Source: Hoeflea sp.
GTDB lineage: Bacteria; Pseudomonadota; Alphaproteobacteria; Rhizobiales; Rhizobiaceae
DNA: 64,000 nucleotides
Assembly: GCF_002733955.1 (NCBI RefSeq)
Contig: NZ_NVXQ01000022.1
Span: 62,001-126,000, forward strand
Reading direction: 5' to 3'
The notes beneath the pieces were generated by a model. It was not told where the DNA came from, ran no database searches, and saw nothing but the letters and a program-made list of their open reading frames with translations. Of this stretch, positions 26,761 through 35,259 are shown in pieces. Positions within the stretch are counted from its first letter, which is position 1. Every line of letters starts with the position of its first letter. A program made the position numbers and the translations under genes.

Positions 26761-27683
26761 CAAAGCGATTGCGCCAGCTCGGCCTTGACCTCGGACAGAA
26801 GCTCGCGGCCGGCGCTGCTTTCAATCCGGGCAATGTCGTCCTGATATTTCAGCAACGTACCGATCGTGTCGGACACTGTCTCCGGATCGAGCGCCAGACG
26901 GTCGAGCTCGGTGAGCGCTGTTGCCCAGTCAATGGTTTCAGCCACGCCGGGGCTCTTGAACAGGTCCATCTGCCTGAGTTTCTGGACATAGGCCACCACC
27001 TGCCGCGACAGCTCCTCCTGACAGCCCGGAACCTTCAACCGTACGATCTCCAATTCCACGTCGGCAGCGGGATAATCGACCCAGTGATACAGGCAACGCC
27101 GCTTCAGCGCGTCGTGGATCTCTCGGGTGCGGTTGGTGGTTATGATCACGATCGGCGGCTCTTCGGCCTTGATAGTGCCGAGTTCCGGGATCGTCACCTG
27201 GTAATCCGAAAGAATTTCCAGAAGGAACGCCTCGAAGGCCTCGTCGGTCCGGTCGAGCTCGTCGATCAGAAACACCGGCGCCCGGCCGCCTGAACTTTCC
27301 AGCGCCTGCAGCACCGGGCGGCGGATAAGATGCTTTTCAGAGAAGATCGACCGTTCGATGGCGCCGCGGTCATCCTCGCCGGTGGCCTCGGCAAGCCGTA
27401 TCTCCAGCATCTGTGCCGGGTAGTTCCACTCATAGACCGCCGAGGAGACATCAAGCCCCTCATAGCACTGCAACCGGATCAGCGGCCGATCCAGTGCCTT
27501 GGAAAGAACCTTGGCGATCTCGGTCTTGCCGACCCCGGCTTCGCCCTCGAGAAACAAGGGCCGCTTCATCCGCAAGCTCAAAAACAGCACGGTCGCCAGT
27601 GCGCGGTTGGCGACATAATCCTCGCTCGACAGCAGCGCCAGCGTTTCGTCAATCGAGTTCGGCAGTTCTGGAATGATTGACAT
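26760..27683 (-). CDS. MoxR-family AAA+ ATPase, CoxD-like
   Basis: A 307-residue AAA+ ATPase of the MoxR/CoxD group. Walker A is GEAGVGKT at residues 47-54, Walker B ends in DELD at 141-144 (PVFLIDELDR), and sensor-type TTNRTRE follows near 177. MoxR ATPases act as chaperones with VWA partners, and the partner gene is immediately downstream and overlapping. First gene of the maturation cluster; 44 bases separate it from the flavin reductase upstream. Confidence 0.93.
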   Translation of the reverse strand: MSIIPELPNSIDETLALLSSEDYVANRALATVLFLSLRMKRPLFLEGEAGVGKTEIAKVLSKALDRPLIRLQCYEGLDVSSAVYEWNYPAQMLEIRLAEATGEDDRGAIERSIFSEKHLIRRPVLQALESSGGRAPVFLIDELDRTDEAFEAFLLEILSDYQVTIPELGTIKAEEPPIVIITTNRTREIHDALKRRCLYHWVDYPAADVELEIVRLKVPGCQEELSRQVVAYVQKLRQMDLFKSPGVAETIDWATALTELDRLALDPETVSDTIGTLLKYQDDIARIESSAGRELLSEVKAELAQSL

Positions 27684-27727
27684 CGTGGCTCCGGAGCGAG
27701 GTTTTGGACAGGCGTCTCAAGACAAGG

Positions 27728-28222
27728 CTAAACGGAATGGTATCCGCGGTCCAGATACACAAGAGCCGGCCCGGCAGGTCCGGTCCGCAGACCGGTCACT
27801 TCGCCAATCAGAACGGTGTGGGTCGCAACGATCTTGGCATCGATCAAGCGACAGTCAAAGACAGCCGCAGCCCCCACAAGGGCCGGTGCGCCGGTGGTGA
27901 TGGTATCCCACTCACCCAATGCAAACCGGTCTTCGACCGTGAGGTGATCGCGGCCGGAAAATGCGTTTGCGAGATGCTCGTGATCAGCCATCAGCGTGTT
28001 GAGCGCGAAAACACCCGATTCGGTAAAGATCGCATTGTGCGGATTGGAATGGTTGAGACAGACCAGCAGCGTGCCGGGGTTGTCCGACACCGAGCACGCA
28101 GCCGTCACCGTCACGCCCCGCCGCACACCCTCATGCATGGTCGTGGCGAGCTGGACATGCCCGGCGTAACGCGCCATCGCATCGCGATAGTCTCTGGAAT
28201 CGATTGTCTGTCGTTTCAACAC
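27728..28222 (-). CDS. flavin reductase-like domain protein
   Basis: A 164-residue flavin reductase-like protein (split-barrel FMN-binding fold), with DYRDAMARYAGHVQLATT, GVTVTAACSVSDNPGTLLVC and FALNTLMADHEHLANAFSG in the family order. Such enzymes reduce FMN with NAD(P)H for a partner oxygenase or for themselves. The start is uncertain: I use the GTG at 28222, which gives the usual family length; a TTG at 28219 and an ATG at 28273 are alternatives. It is upstream of, and parallel to, the Cox-type maturation genes and may share their transcript. Confidence 0.85.
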   Translation of the reverse strand: MLKRQTIDSRDYRDAMARYAGHVQLATTMHEGVRRGVTVTAACSVSDNPGTLLVCLNHSNPHNAIFTESGVFALNTLMADHEHLANAFSGRDHLTVEDRFALGEWDTITTGAPALVGAAAVFDCRLIDAKIVATHTVLIGEVTGLRTGPAGPALVYLDRGYHSV

Positions 28223-28399
28223 GCCTGCGCCTCGGTTTTGGGACCTCGTCCCGGTCGTCTTCCTGTCGATCATACATAAAGTGCGAAAGCAATTTTGAAA
28301 CCCGCCGACCACGACTTTTTATCCCGCAACATCATCTGGTCAGGTCCAAGCGACGGATTTTGCTTTGATTACGCCGGTTCGCCGGGCTAAATACCGGCC

Positions 28400-29524
28400 A
28401 TGATGATCCGGCTTCCATGTTTGCGCCTGTCACTGCTCGTGGCTTTGTTGTCTGCCGCTGTCCCGGCACTCGCAGATCCGTTGCATGTCGGTCTCGTCAT
28501 TCCGCAAGCGGGCCAGTTCAAACCGCTCGGCGATCATGTCCGCGAAGCCTTTTCAGTTTGGGACAATGCCAATCCCGGCGTGTTTGAAGACATTGTCGAG
28601 GGCGACGACGGTTGCTCCGAACAGTCGGGCGCCGATGCCGCCGCCGCCATGATCGAGGCAGGCGCCAATGTGGTCGTCGGCTTCCTGTGCACCGAAAGCC
28701 TCGCCGCAGCCTTGCCCCTGCTTTCGGATGAAAACATCCCTGTCATCACGCTCACCGTCCGCGCTGACATCATCGGCGAAGAAGCCGCGCGCCTGGGCTG
28801 GAAGTTCTTCCGCCTCGCCCCGCGCGCAGGGTCGGAGGCCGATATCGCATCGGAGGCCATTCTCAGACTATGGGCCGACAAGCCGTTCGCCCTGATCGAA
28901 GACGGCGCCATTTCCGGGCGCGAACTGGTCGAGGCCATCCGCATCAAGCTCGAGGACCGGGGCCTCAAGCCCAATTTCGTCGACAATTACCGGCCCGGCC
29001 AGGCCACCCAGCCGAGCCTGATCCGCAGGCTCAAATCCGCCGGCGTCGCCCGCGTCTTTGTCGGTGGCGAACGCTCCGACCTCGCCGTCATCGCCATGGA
29101 AGCCGAACGCCAGGGCGTCGCACTCAAGTTCATGGGCGGCGATCCATTGCATGCGCCGCAAGGCGAACTGCCGCTCCCCGATGGCACCCTTGCCGTGCTG
29201 GCAGCCGGCGCCACGCCGGGACCGGAGGCCGAAGCCGCCCGCAGCGCCCTGGAAGACAGCGGCCTGATTGCCGAGGGGCTGAGAATACCCGCCTATGCCG
29301 CGGCGGAAATTCTCGGCACCGTCGCCACGCGGATGGAATACAGCGAGACAAGTCTCGATGAAGCCTTGCGAAGCACCACATTTTCCACCGCCCTTGGCCC
29401 GGTGACCTTCGATGAGAACGGCGAACGCCGGGAACCTGGCTTTGTCCTGGCCATCCTGCGCGATGGCGAGTTCAAACGGCTAAGCATCGAGGACGCGGCC
29501 CGAATCGCCGGGGACAGCCAATGA
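28400..29524 (+). CDS. periplasmic ABC-type substrate-binding protein (type I fold, amino-acid/amide family)
   Basis: A 374-residue exported protein: signal peptide 1-25 (SLLVALLSAAVPALA, cleavage before DPLHVG) and a type I periplasmic-binding fold, opening HVGLVIPQAGQFKPLG. Two cysteines (in DDGCSEQ and GFLCTES) may pair. The family includes Leu/Ile/Val-binding proteins. No permease or ATPase genes are nearby, so it is an orphan or serves a transporter elsewhere. Its stop overlaps the ATG of the peptidase gene by four bases (ATGA), which suggests the two are made together. Confidence 0.87.
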   Translation: MMIRLPCLRLSLLVALLSAAVPALADPLHVGLVIPQAGQFKPLGDHVREAFSVWDNANPGVFEDIVEGDDGCSEQSGADAAAAMIEAGANVVVGFLCTESLAAALPLLSDENIPVITLTVRADIIGEEAARLGWKFFRLAPRAGSEADIASEAILRLWADKPFALIEDGAISGRELVEAIRIKLEDRGLKPNFVDNYRPGQATQPSLIRRLKSAGVARVFVGGERSDLAVIAMEAERQGVALKFMGGDPLHAPQGELPLPDGTLAVLAAGATPGPEAEAARSALEDSGLIAEGLRIPAYAAAEILGTVATRMEYSETSLDEALRSTTFSTALGPVTFDENGERREPGFVLAILRDGEFKRLSIEDAARIAGDSQ

Positions 29525-30543
29525 CGGAGACTGCCATGAAGGCCGGACGGCGCAACCTGATCACCGACGTCGCAGGCCTCACCGTCGGCAATGCCAGCGA
29601 CGCAAAGCTGAATTCCGGCGTCACCGCCATCGTCTGCGATCCGCCCGCCACCGCAGCCGTTCAGGTTCTCGGCGGCGCACCCGGCACCCGCGAGACGGAT
29701 CTGCTCGAGCCACACAACACGGTCGAGACCGTCAACGGCCTGGTCCTGTCCGGCGGCTCCGCCTTCGGCCTCGATGCCGCCAGCGGCGCCCAGGCCTGTT
29801 TGCGCGACCGCGGCATGGGCTTCGAGGTCGGCCCGCATCGCATCCCGATCATTCCGTCGGCCATCCTGTTCGACCTGATCAACGGTGGCGACAAGGATTG
29901 GGACCGCTATCCACCCTATCGCGAACTGGGCTACCAGGCAGCAGAAGCCGCCGCGCAGGATTTCGCCATTGGAACCGCCGGCGCCGGCACCGGCGCGCTG
30001 ACCGCCACCTTCAAGGGCGGCCTTGGCTCGGCCTCAGCCCTAGTCGCAGATGGCCTGACTGTCGGCGCCCTCGTTGCCGCCAACCCGATGGGAACCGCCA
30101 CAATCGGCAACACGCGCCATTTCTGGGCTGCACCCTTCGAGATCGGCGACGAATTCGGCGGTCTCGGCATGCCGTCTCAGCTGCCCGCCGACGCGACCGA
30201 TCTGAAGATCAAGTTCCGCGACATGTCGCGCGGCGTCTCCAACACCACCATCGCCGTCATCGCCACCGATGCCAGCCTGAGCAAGGCGGAGGCAAAGCGT
30301 CTGGCGATCGCGGCCCATGCCGGGTTTGCCCGGGCGATCTGGCCCAGCCATACGCCGTTTGACGGAGATCTTGTGTTTGCACTCGCCACCGGCGCCTCGG
30401 GCCGCAAGCCGACCACCGACGAATTCATCGACCTGTGCGCCGCTGCAGCCTCGACCATGGGCCGCGCCATCGCCCGCGGCATCTACGAGGCCACGCCCGA
30501 TGAACGCGACCTGATGCCGGCCTGGAGCACGGCCGGGCTTTGA
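29521..30543 (+). CDS. P1 (S58/DmpA) family peptidase
   Basis: A 340-residue member of the DmpA/P1 family of self-processing N-terminal nucleophile peptidases. Visible features are TDVAGLTVGNASDAKLNSG at the N-terminus, LSGGSAFGLDAASGAQACL near 78-96, GTAGAGTGALTATFKGGLGSA near 157, and NTT at residues 241-243, where the family autoprocesses to expose its nucleophile. Members release N-terminal residues or beta-amino acids from peptides, or act as ornithine-type hydrolases. No signal peptide, so it is cytoplasmic. It overlaps the preceding binding-protein gene by four bases. Confidence 0.9.
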   Translation: MTETAMKAGRRNLITDVAGLTVGNASDAKLNSGVTAIVCDPPATAAVQVLGGAPGTRETDLLEPHNTVETVNGLVLSGGSAFGLDAASGAQACLRDRGMGFEVGPHRIPIIPSAILFDLINGGDKDWDRYPPYRELGYQAAEAAAQDFAIGTAGAGTGALTATFKGGLGSASALVADGLTVGALVAANPMGTATIGNTRHFWAAPFEIGDEFGGLGMPSQLPADATDLKIKFRDMSRGVSNTTIAVIATDASLSKAEAKRLAIAAHAGFARAIWPSHTPFDGDLVFALATGASGRKPTTDEFIDLCAAAASTMGRAIARGIYEATPDERDLMPAWSTAGL

Positions 30544-30678
30544 ACCGGCTTGTGGTTGCCCGCACGCCGCAGCAATGATACGCGGTGCTGCCAACCAATC
30601 CGGGATCCCCATGACGCCTGCGCCTTGCAAACCTTCTGTTTCACCTGACGGGTTTCCTGGGGCACGCCCCAAGGCTCC

Positions 30679-31272
30679 ATGCGTCCAATGAAAAATCCGG
30701 TCAAGCGGCACAGGGGCCCCAAACCGAAGCCCGCCAACGACAATTCCAACCTCAGAGACCGGCTGCGGGCTGCAAGGCTTGATTGGCGTGACGTGGTCTA
30801 TGGCGCAATTGCCTGGGGCGCGGCCATGGCGATTTCGGCACAGGCCTCGCTCTGGTTGTCCGTCGCGGCCCTGACCAGCCACTACTGGAGCCTCACGGCG
30901 TTGGCCTTCTTCGGCGCCGCCCTGGCGTGGCCGCCCGCCCTTGCCGCCTTCCGCTTCATTGCCTTTCGCCGCGCCCGCGAAGCAGCCTTCGCCGCGGCCT
31001 TCCTGTGCCTGACGGTGTTCACCATCGGCATGACATCGGCGATTTTCGCCGTCATCTTCCGCCAATATTATGCACAATGGCATGGTGATCCCTTCACCAG
31101 GATCTGGCTGGTACAGCTCGTTTTCACCACGGCATCGGCGCTTTACCAGTTCGCGGTTCTGGGCATCAGGCTCTATCTGCCACTGGGCGTGATCTTTCTC
31201 TTCGCTGCGTCCTGGCTGCTTGCCGACAGGCATTTGCCGATAAAGACGCGCAAAATCAGCCCGATTGGCTAG
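30679..31272 (+). CDS. hypothetical four-helix membrane protein
   Basis: A 197-residue protein with a basic, proline-rich cytoplasmic start (MKNPVKRHRGPKPKPANDN) and four hydrophobic segments (about 42-62, 68-90, 108-128 and 150-178). I recognise no named family. Two in-frame ATGs (30679 and 30688) are possible; I keep the first. It lies alone between the P1 peptidase and purB genes. Confidence 0.65.
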   Translation: MRPMKNPVKRHRGPKPKPANDNSNLRDRLRAARLDWRDVVYGAIAWGAAMAISAQASLWLSVAALTSHYWSLTALAFFGAALAWPPALAAFRFIAFRRAREAAFAAAFLCLTVFTIGMTSAIFAVIFRQYYAQWHGDPFTRIWLVQLVFTTASALYQFAVLGIRLYLPLGVIFLFAASWLLADRHLPIKTRKISPIG

Positions 31273-31350
31273 AACCTTCCGATCGGAAGTTTGAATCCGG
31301 ATGGAAATGGTCTAGACCCGCCGCAACGCTAACCTGCTACGGATCTTGCC

Positions 31351-32679
31351 ATGATACCTCGTTACTCCCGCCCGGAAATGGTCTCTGTCTGGTCGCCGGA
31401 ATCAAAATTCCGCATCTGGTTCGAGATCGAGGCGCATGCCTGCGACGCGCTGGCCGATCTCGGCGTGATACCGAAGGAAGCTGCAGAGACTATCTGGGAC
31501 AAGGGCGGCAAGGCCACTTTCGACATCGACCGCATCGACGAGATCGAGCGCGAAACCAAGCACGACGTCATCGCCTTCCTGACCCACTTGGCCGAAATCG
31601 TCGGTCCCGACGCCCGTTTCGTTCACCAGGGCATGACCTCGTCGGATGTGCTCGACACCTGCTTCAACGTGCAGCTGGTCAAGGCCACCGATCTGCTCCT
31701 TGCCGACATGGACGCGCTTCTCGCCGCTATCAAGCGCCGCGCAATCGAACACAAGGATACGGTCTGCATCGGCCGCTCGCACGGCATTCACGCCGAGCCG
31801 GTGACCTTCGGCCTGAAAATGGCCGAAGCCTATGCCGAGTTCGACCGCTGCCGCACGCGCCTCGTCAATGCCCGCGAAGAAATCGCCACCTGCGCCATTT
31901 CCGGCGCTGTCGGCACCTTCGCCAATATCGATCCGCGCGTTGAGGAACATGTCGCCAAGGCCATGGGCCTGACCGCCGAGCCGGTCTCCACGCAAGTCAT
32001 CCCGCGCGACCGTCATGCCATGTACTTCGCCACGCTCGGCGTCATCGCCTCCTCGATCGAGCGCGTGGCCACCGAAATCCGCCACTTGCAGCGCACCGAG
32101 GTTCTGGAAGCGGAAGAGTATTTCTCCAAGGGCCAGAAGGGCTCGTCGGCCATGCCGCACAAGCGCAACCCGGTCTTGACCGAAAACCTCACCGGACTTT
32201 CCCGCCTGGTCCGCATGGCGGTCACGCCGGCGATGGAGAATGTCGCCCTGTGGCACGAGCGCGATATCTCGCACTCCTCGGTCGAGCGGATGATCGGTCC
32301 GGACACCACCGTGACGCTCGATTTCGCGCTGGCGCGACTGACGGGCGTGATCGACAAGCTGATGGTCTACCCCGAGCGCATGATCGGCAACATGGACCGC
32401 CTCGGCGGGCTGGTGCATTCACAGCGCATCCTGCTGGCGCTGACCCAGGCCGGCTCGTCGCGCGAAGATGCCTACCGGCTGGTCCAGCGCAACGCCATGA
32501 AGGTCTGGAACAGCTACCAGACCTCGGGCGATTCGGAAGTCGACTTCCTCACCGAGCTTCTCGCCGACGAGGATGTCCGCAAATATCTCTCCGAGACCGA
32601 AATCCGGGATCGTTTCGATCTCGGCTACCACACCAAGCATGTCGACACGATTTTTGCACGCGTCTTCGGCGACAGCTGA
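31351..32679 (+). CDS. purB: adenylosuccinate lyase
   Basis: PurB cleaves SAICAR to AICAR and adenylosuccinate to AMP in purine synthesis. The 442-residue protein starts MIPRYSRPEMVSVWS and carries the fumarase/lyase signature GSSAMPHKRNP at residues 264-274, with the catalytic serine in it, plus HQGMTSSDVLDT and GRSHGIHAEP with the acid-base histidine. Length matches the short bacterial class. The remaining pur genes of the window (purC, S, Q, L) are about 2.6 kb downstream. A strong hairpin lies just after the stop. Confidence 0.97.
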   Translation: MIPRYSRPEMVSVWSPESKFRIWFEIEAHACDALADLGVIPKEAAETIWDKGGKATFDIDRIDEIERETKHDVIAFLTHLAEIVGPDARFVHQGMTSSDVLDTCFNVQLVKATDLLLADMDALLAAIKRRAIEHKDTVCIGRSHGIHAEPVTFGLKMAEAYAEFDRCRTRLVNAREEIATCAISGAVGTFANIDPRVEEHVAKAMGLTAEPVSTQVIPRDRHAMYFATLGVIASSIERVATEIRHLQRTEVLEAEEYFSKGQKGSSAMPHKRNPVLTENLTGLSRLVRMAVTPAMENVALWHERDISHSSVERMIGPDTTVTLDFALARLTGVIDKLMVYPERMIGNMDRLGGLVHSQRILLALTQAGSSREDAYRLVQRNAMKVWNSYQTSGDSEVDFLTELLADEDVRKYLSETEIRDRFDLGYHTKHVDTIFARVFGDS

Positions 32680-32700
32680 GTGCGGCAACTGAGACATAAA

Positions 32701-32733
32701 TGACACGCAGTCATGTGAAGTGATTGCGTGTCA
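32701..32733. repeat. strong hairpin downstream of purB
   Basis: TGACACGCAGTCA and TGATTGCGTGTCA pair over 13 positions with a single G-U wobble around a 7-base loop TGTGAAG. There is no clear T run on the plus strand, so it is not a classical terminator; it may be an RNA-stabilising 3' hairpin or a protein-binding palindrome. Confidence 0.6.
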
Positions 32734-32813
32734 CCGTCTCGCCCTGCTGTTGCCCCGGTCTTGCCGTGGTTGCCGCCCAGATTGCGGGTCTTCCGACATC
32801 ATTGGAGACCCAA

Positions 32814-33068
32814 ATGCAGGACTATCCGCCCCTTGCCGGCAATGGCAGCCCCCTTTCCGGCCAAGATCGCAAAGAGGGCAACCGCACCAGGCTCGAATCA
32901 CGCACGTCCCACGACAGCGGCATCAGCCTCTGGATCGCAGCCGCGACCGTGGTCATATCGCTGGGCATCTTGCTGATCTTCACCCAGGGACATGTGAAAA
33001 ATGGCGGCGCGCCTTTCGTGATCACGCCCCCGGCGCAAATCAGCGCCTACCCGGCTACCGGTTCCTAA
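32814..33068 (+). CDS. small single-pass membrane protein, unknown function
   Basis: An 84-residue protein with a polar N-terminal half (MQDYPPLAGNGSPLSGQDRK), one transmembrane helix at about 43-60 (LWIAAATVVISLGILLIF), and a short polar tail. I chose the ATG at 32814 because GGAG lies 6 bases upstream; the frame is open further upstream to 32724 but looks unlike protein. No family recognised. It may be a lineage-specific small protein. Confidence 0.5.
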   Translation: MQDYPPLAGNGSPLSGQDRKEGNRTRLESRTSHDSGISLWIAAATVVISLGILLIFTQGHVKNGGAPFVITPPAQISAYPATGS

Positions 33069-33215
33069 GACCGTAACTTACGAGGTCGTGGCAATCTGAT
33101 ATTTGCCCCGCCCCGGACCAGGTTTGGCAGTTTACCATCAAAATAGAGCTGCACGCGAGCCGCCGTTTCGATTCCTCCGGTTGACATTTTGCCGCGGCTT
33201 GCCCAACTCGGCATC

Positions 33216-33770
33216 ATGAAAGTAGCTCAATCCGATATCCTGATCGTCCCCGGATACAAGAACTCCGGTCCCGACCATTGGCAAACCCGTTGGCAGGCAC
33301 GGCTGTCGACCGCGCGCCGCGTCGAACAGGACGCCTGGGCCAAACCGGTTCGCGAAGACTGGACCGCGCGCTTCACCGAGGCCGTCAACGAGGCTGAGAA
33401 ACCGGTTGTCGTGATTGCCCATTCGCTGGGCGTGGCAACCATGATGCAGGCCCTGCCCCAGCTCGAAAACAAGATTGCCGGCGCTTTTCTTGTCGCGCCG
33501 CCGGAAGTCAACAATCCGAACATCCGGCCAAAACACCTCATGACCTTCGGCCCCTATCCTGAGCGGCCATTGGAGTTTCCGTCCATCGTCGTGGCGAGCC
33601 GCAACGATCCCTTCGGCTCGTTTGACCATGCGGGCGACATGGCCAATGCCTGGGGCTCGATGCTGATCGACGCCGGGGAAGCCGGCCACCTCGACCCCGA
33701 ATCCGGCCATGGCCCCTGGCCCGAGGGCATCATGGTGTTCGCCAACTTCCTTTCCCGCTTGAATCCCTGA
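33216..33770 (+). CDS. RBBP9/YdeN-type alpha/beta hydrolase
   Basis: A 184-residue serine hydrolase of the RBBP9/YdeN family. Visible: the start DILIVPGYKNSGPDHWQTRW, the nucleophile elbow IAHSLGV with S70, the acid segment ASRNDPFGS, and the histidine region GHLDPESGHGPWPEG. Such proteins are small esterases of unknown natural substrate. The ATG at 33216 fits the family; an upstream TTG at 33189 would add nine residues. It stands alone, convergent with an aldolase gene. Confidence 0.88.
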   Translation: MKVAQSDILIVPGYKNSGPDHWQTRWQARLSTARRVEQDAWAKPVREDWTARFTEAVNEAEKPVVVIAHSLGVATMMQALPQLENKIAGAFLVAPPEVNNPNIRPKHLMTFGPYPERPLEFPSIVVASRNDPFGSFDHAGDMANAWGSMLIDAGEAGHLDPESGHGPWPEGIMVFANFLSRLNP

Positions 33771-33832
33771 CAGGATCAAACCGGGAAACACCCCACGTCT
33801 TGTCCACTGACCGTCACCGAAGCGGCTGACAC

Positions 33833-34594
33833 TCAGCCCTTGGCCTTGTCCAGCATGACGGCAGCGCCGGCATGGATGATGCCCGGATCGGTGTTGAGGG
33901 CCGCCAAACCATATCCCATCTTGCCAAACCGCGGCACATCGGCGGGATCGACGGCAAAGATCGCGGCAAACTTCCCGGCCTTGCGGGCACGCTGGGCGAT
34001 TTCGGCGATGACATCCTGAAGTTCTTCATTGTGCGGGTCGACATGGGCGCCATTCGACCAGGAAATTGAAAGATCCGACGGTCCGACAAACACCCCATCG
34101 ATGCCGTCAGTCGCCAGAATGGCATCAAGTGCCGCGAAGGCTGCCCTTGTCTCGATCATCGCCAGCGACACGGTCCTGGCGTTGGCCGAGCGAAAATAGC
34201 TTTCCGGCGTGGAGGACGTATGCATCTGCAACGCCTTCATCGGCCCCCAGGAACGCTCGCCCACCGGTGGATACTTCATCGCCGCCGCAAACGCCTCAGC
34301 ATCGGCAACCGAATTGATCATCGGTGCAATCACCGCCTCGTACCCCATATCAAGCGCGCGGCTGGCAAGATCATTGCGCCCGACCGGAATGCGCAGGATT
34401 GAAGGCTTGCCCGCCGTAAGAATTGCTCGCGCCGCGGCAAAGGCGGTCGTCTCGGTGTGCGCCCCGTGCTGCATGTCCACCGTTACCGTGTCGAAAGCAC
34501 AGCGCGCCAGCGCCGCTGCCATCTCCACCGATGGCGAGGTCGACCATGCAGTTATCAGCATCTCGTCCTGATCAAGTCTGTCGCGCAATTGCAT
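33833..34594 (-). CDS. HpcH/HpaI family aldolase
   Basis: A 253-residue class II (divalent-metal) aldolase of the HpcH/HpaI family, which cleaves 4-hydroxy-2-oxo acids to pyruvate plus an aldehyde. Metal-site segments are visible: VDMQHGAHT near 39, AMIETRAAFAALD (metal glutamate near 147), and DGVFVGPSDLSIS (metal aspartate near 173). The RVGRND-like substrate loop appears as IPVGRNDLASRAL. Length matches the family (about 255). The exact substrate cannot be read; no aromatic-degradation genes are nearby. Confidence 0.9.
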   Translation of the reverse strand: MQLRDRLDQDEMLITAWSTSPSVEMAAALARCAFDTVTVDMQHGAHTETTAFAAARAILTAGKPSILRIPVGRNDLASRALDMGYEAVIAPMINSVADAEAFAAAMKYPPVGERSWGPMKALQMHTSSTPESYFRSANARTVSLAMIETRAAFAALDAILATDGIDGVFVGPSDLSISWSNGAHVDPHNEELQDVIAEIAQRARKAGKFAAIFAVDPADVPRFGKMGYGLAALNTDPGIIHAGAAVMLDKAKG

Positions 34595-34660
34595 TTCCGT
34601 CGCCCCCTCGAATCAACGCTGCGCCCGCAAAAGGGCGCCCCGCTTCCTCAATCCAACAAA

Positions 34661-34690
34661 AAACCGCCCCCGGCAAGCCGGCGGCGGTTT
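34661..34690 (-). terminator. rho-independent terminator of the DUF1476 gene
   Basis: Arms AAACCGCC (34661-34668) and GGCGGTTT (34683-34690), with further GC pairing inside the loop (CCGGC/GCCGG). On the minus strand the stem runs into a T-rich tail. It lies 23 bases past the DUF1476 stop. Confidence 0.85.
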
Positions 34691-34712
34691 CATCTGGTTC
34701 AGTCAGTCGGGA

Positions 34713-35033
34713 TCAGCTGGCCTGGATCTGCTCGACCGCGACGGCCAGCAATTCGTCCATCTTCCGGCGCAGCTGGTGGTCGGACTGATTGACGCCGCCA
34801 TCGTCGAAATCGGCGCGCACCTTTCGGAACACGTCTTCATCGCCAACTTCCTCGAAATCGGCCATGACGACGCTCTTGGCATAGGCTTCCGCCTCTTCGC
34901 CGGTCTTGCCGAGCAATTCTGCGGCCCACAGGCCCAGCAGCTTGTTGCGACGGGCTTCAGCTTTGAACTTCAGCTCCTCGTCATGGGCAAACTTGTTTTC
35001 GAATGCGTTTTCGCGGTCTTTCATATTGCTCAT
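34713..35033 (-). CDS. DUF1476 protein, F1F0-ATPase zeta-subunit type inhibitor
   Basis: A 106-residue helical protein beginning MSNMKDRENAFENKFAHDEE, the DUF1476 signature. In Paracoccus and relatives this family is the zeta subunit, whose N-terminus inserts into F1 and blocks ATP hydrolysis; in other alphaproteobacteria the inhibition can be weak. The ATG at 35033 follows GGGAG at 8 bases; an internal ATG at 35024 is less likely. It is divergent from purC, a common alphaproteobacterial arrangement, and has its own terminator. Confidence 0.9.
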   Translation of the reverse strand: MSNMKDRENAFENKFAHDEELKFKAEARRNKLLGLWAAELLGKTGEEAEAYAKSVVMADFEEVGDEDVFRKVRADFDDGGVNQSDHQLRRKMDELLAVAVEQIQAS

Positions 35034-35067
35034 GAGCTGGCTCCCGGCGTGAATCGATAATACCCTA

Positions 35068-35086
35068 TATGGGGGTTCGCCCCATA
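35068..35086. promoter_or_regulatory. hairpin/palindrome in the DUF1476-purC divergent region
   Basis: TATGGGG and CCCCATA form perfect 7-base arms around a 5-base centre, 35 bases upstream of the DUF1476 start. It could be an operator or a leader hairpin; no family assignment is possible. Confidence 0.4.
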
Positions 35087-35259
35087 AAACAAAAGACCGC
35101 CGAAAGTGCAATGCAAACCGGCCTCCAACCACGCAATTCCGGGGACATTGCCGACAACAGCGTTGTGAAAGCCTGGACAATCCGCTAAAGCACGGCTCAA
35201 AATCGACCCTAAGCCGAGTTGCCGCGGCTTCAGCCGGCACATTTAGACAGAGATGCTCC

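Noticed and set aside
35034-35259. Purine riboswitch before purC
   Set aside because: The leader shows a 7-base hairpin but none of the conserved core bases of a purine or other known riboswitch that I can recognise.
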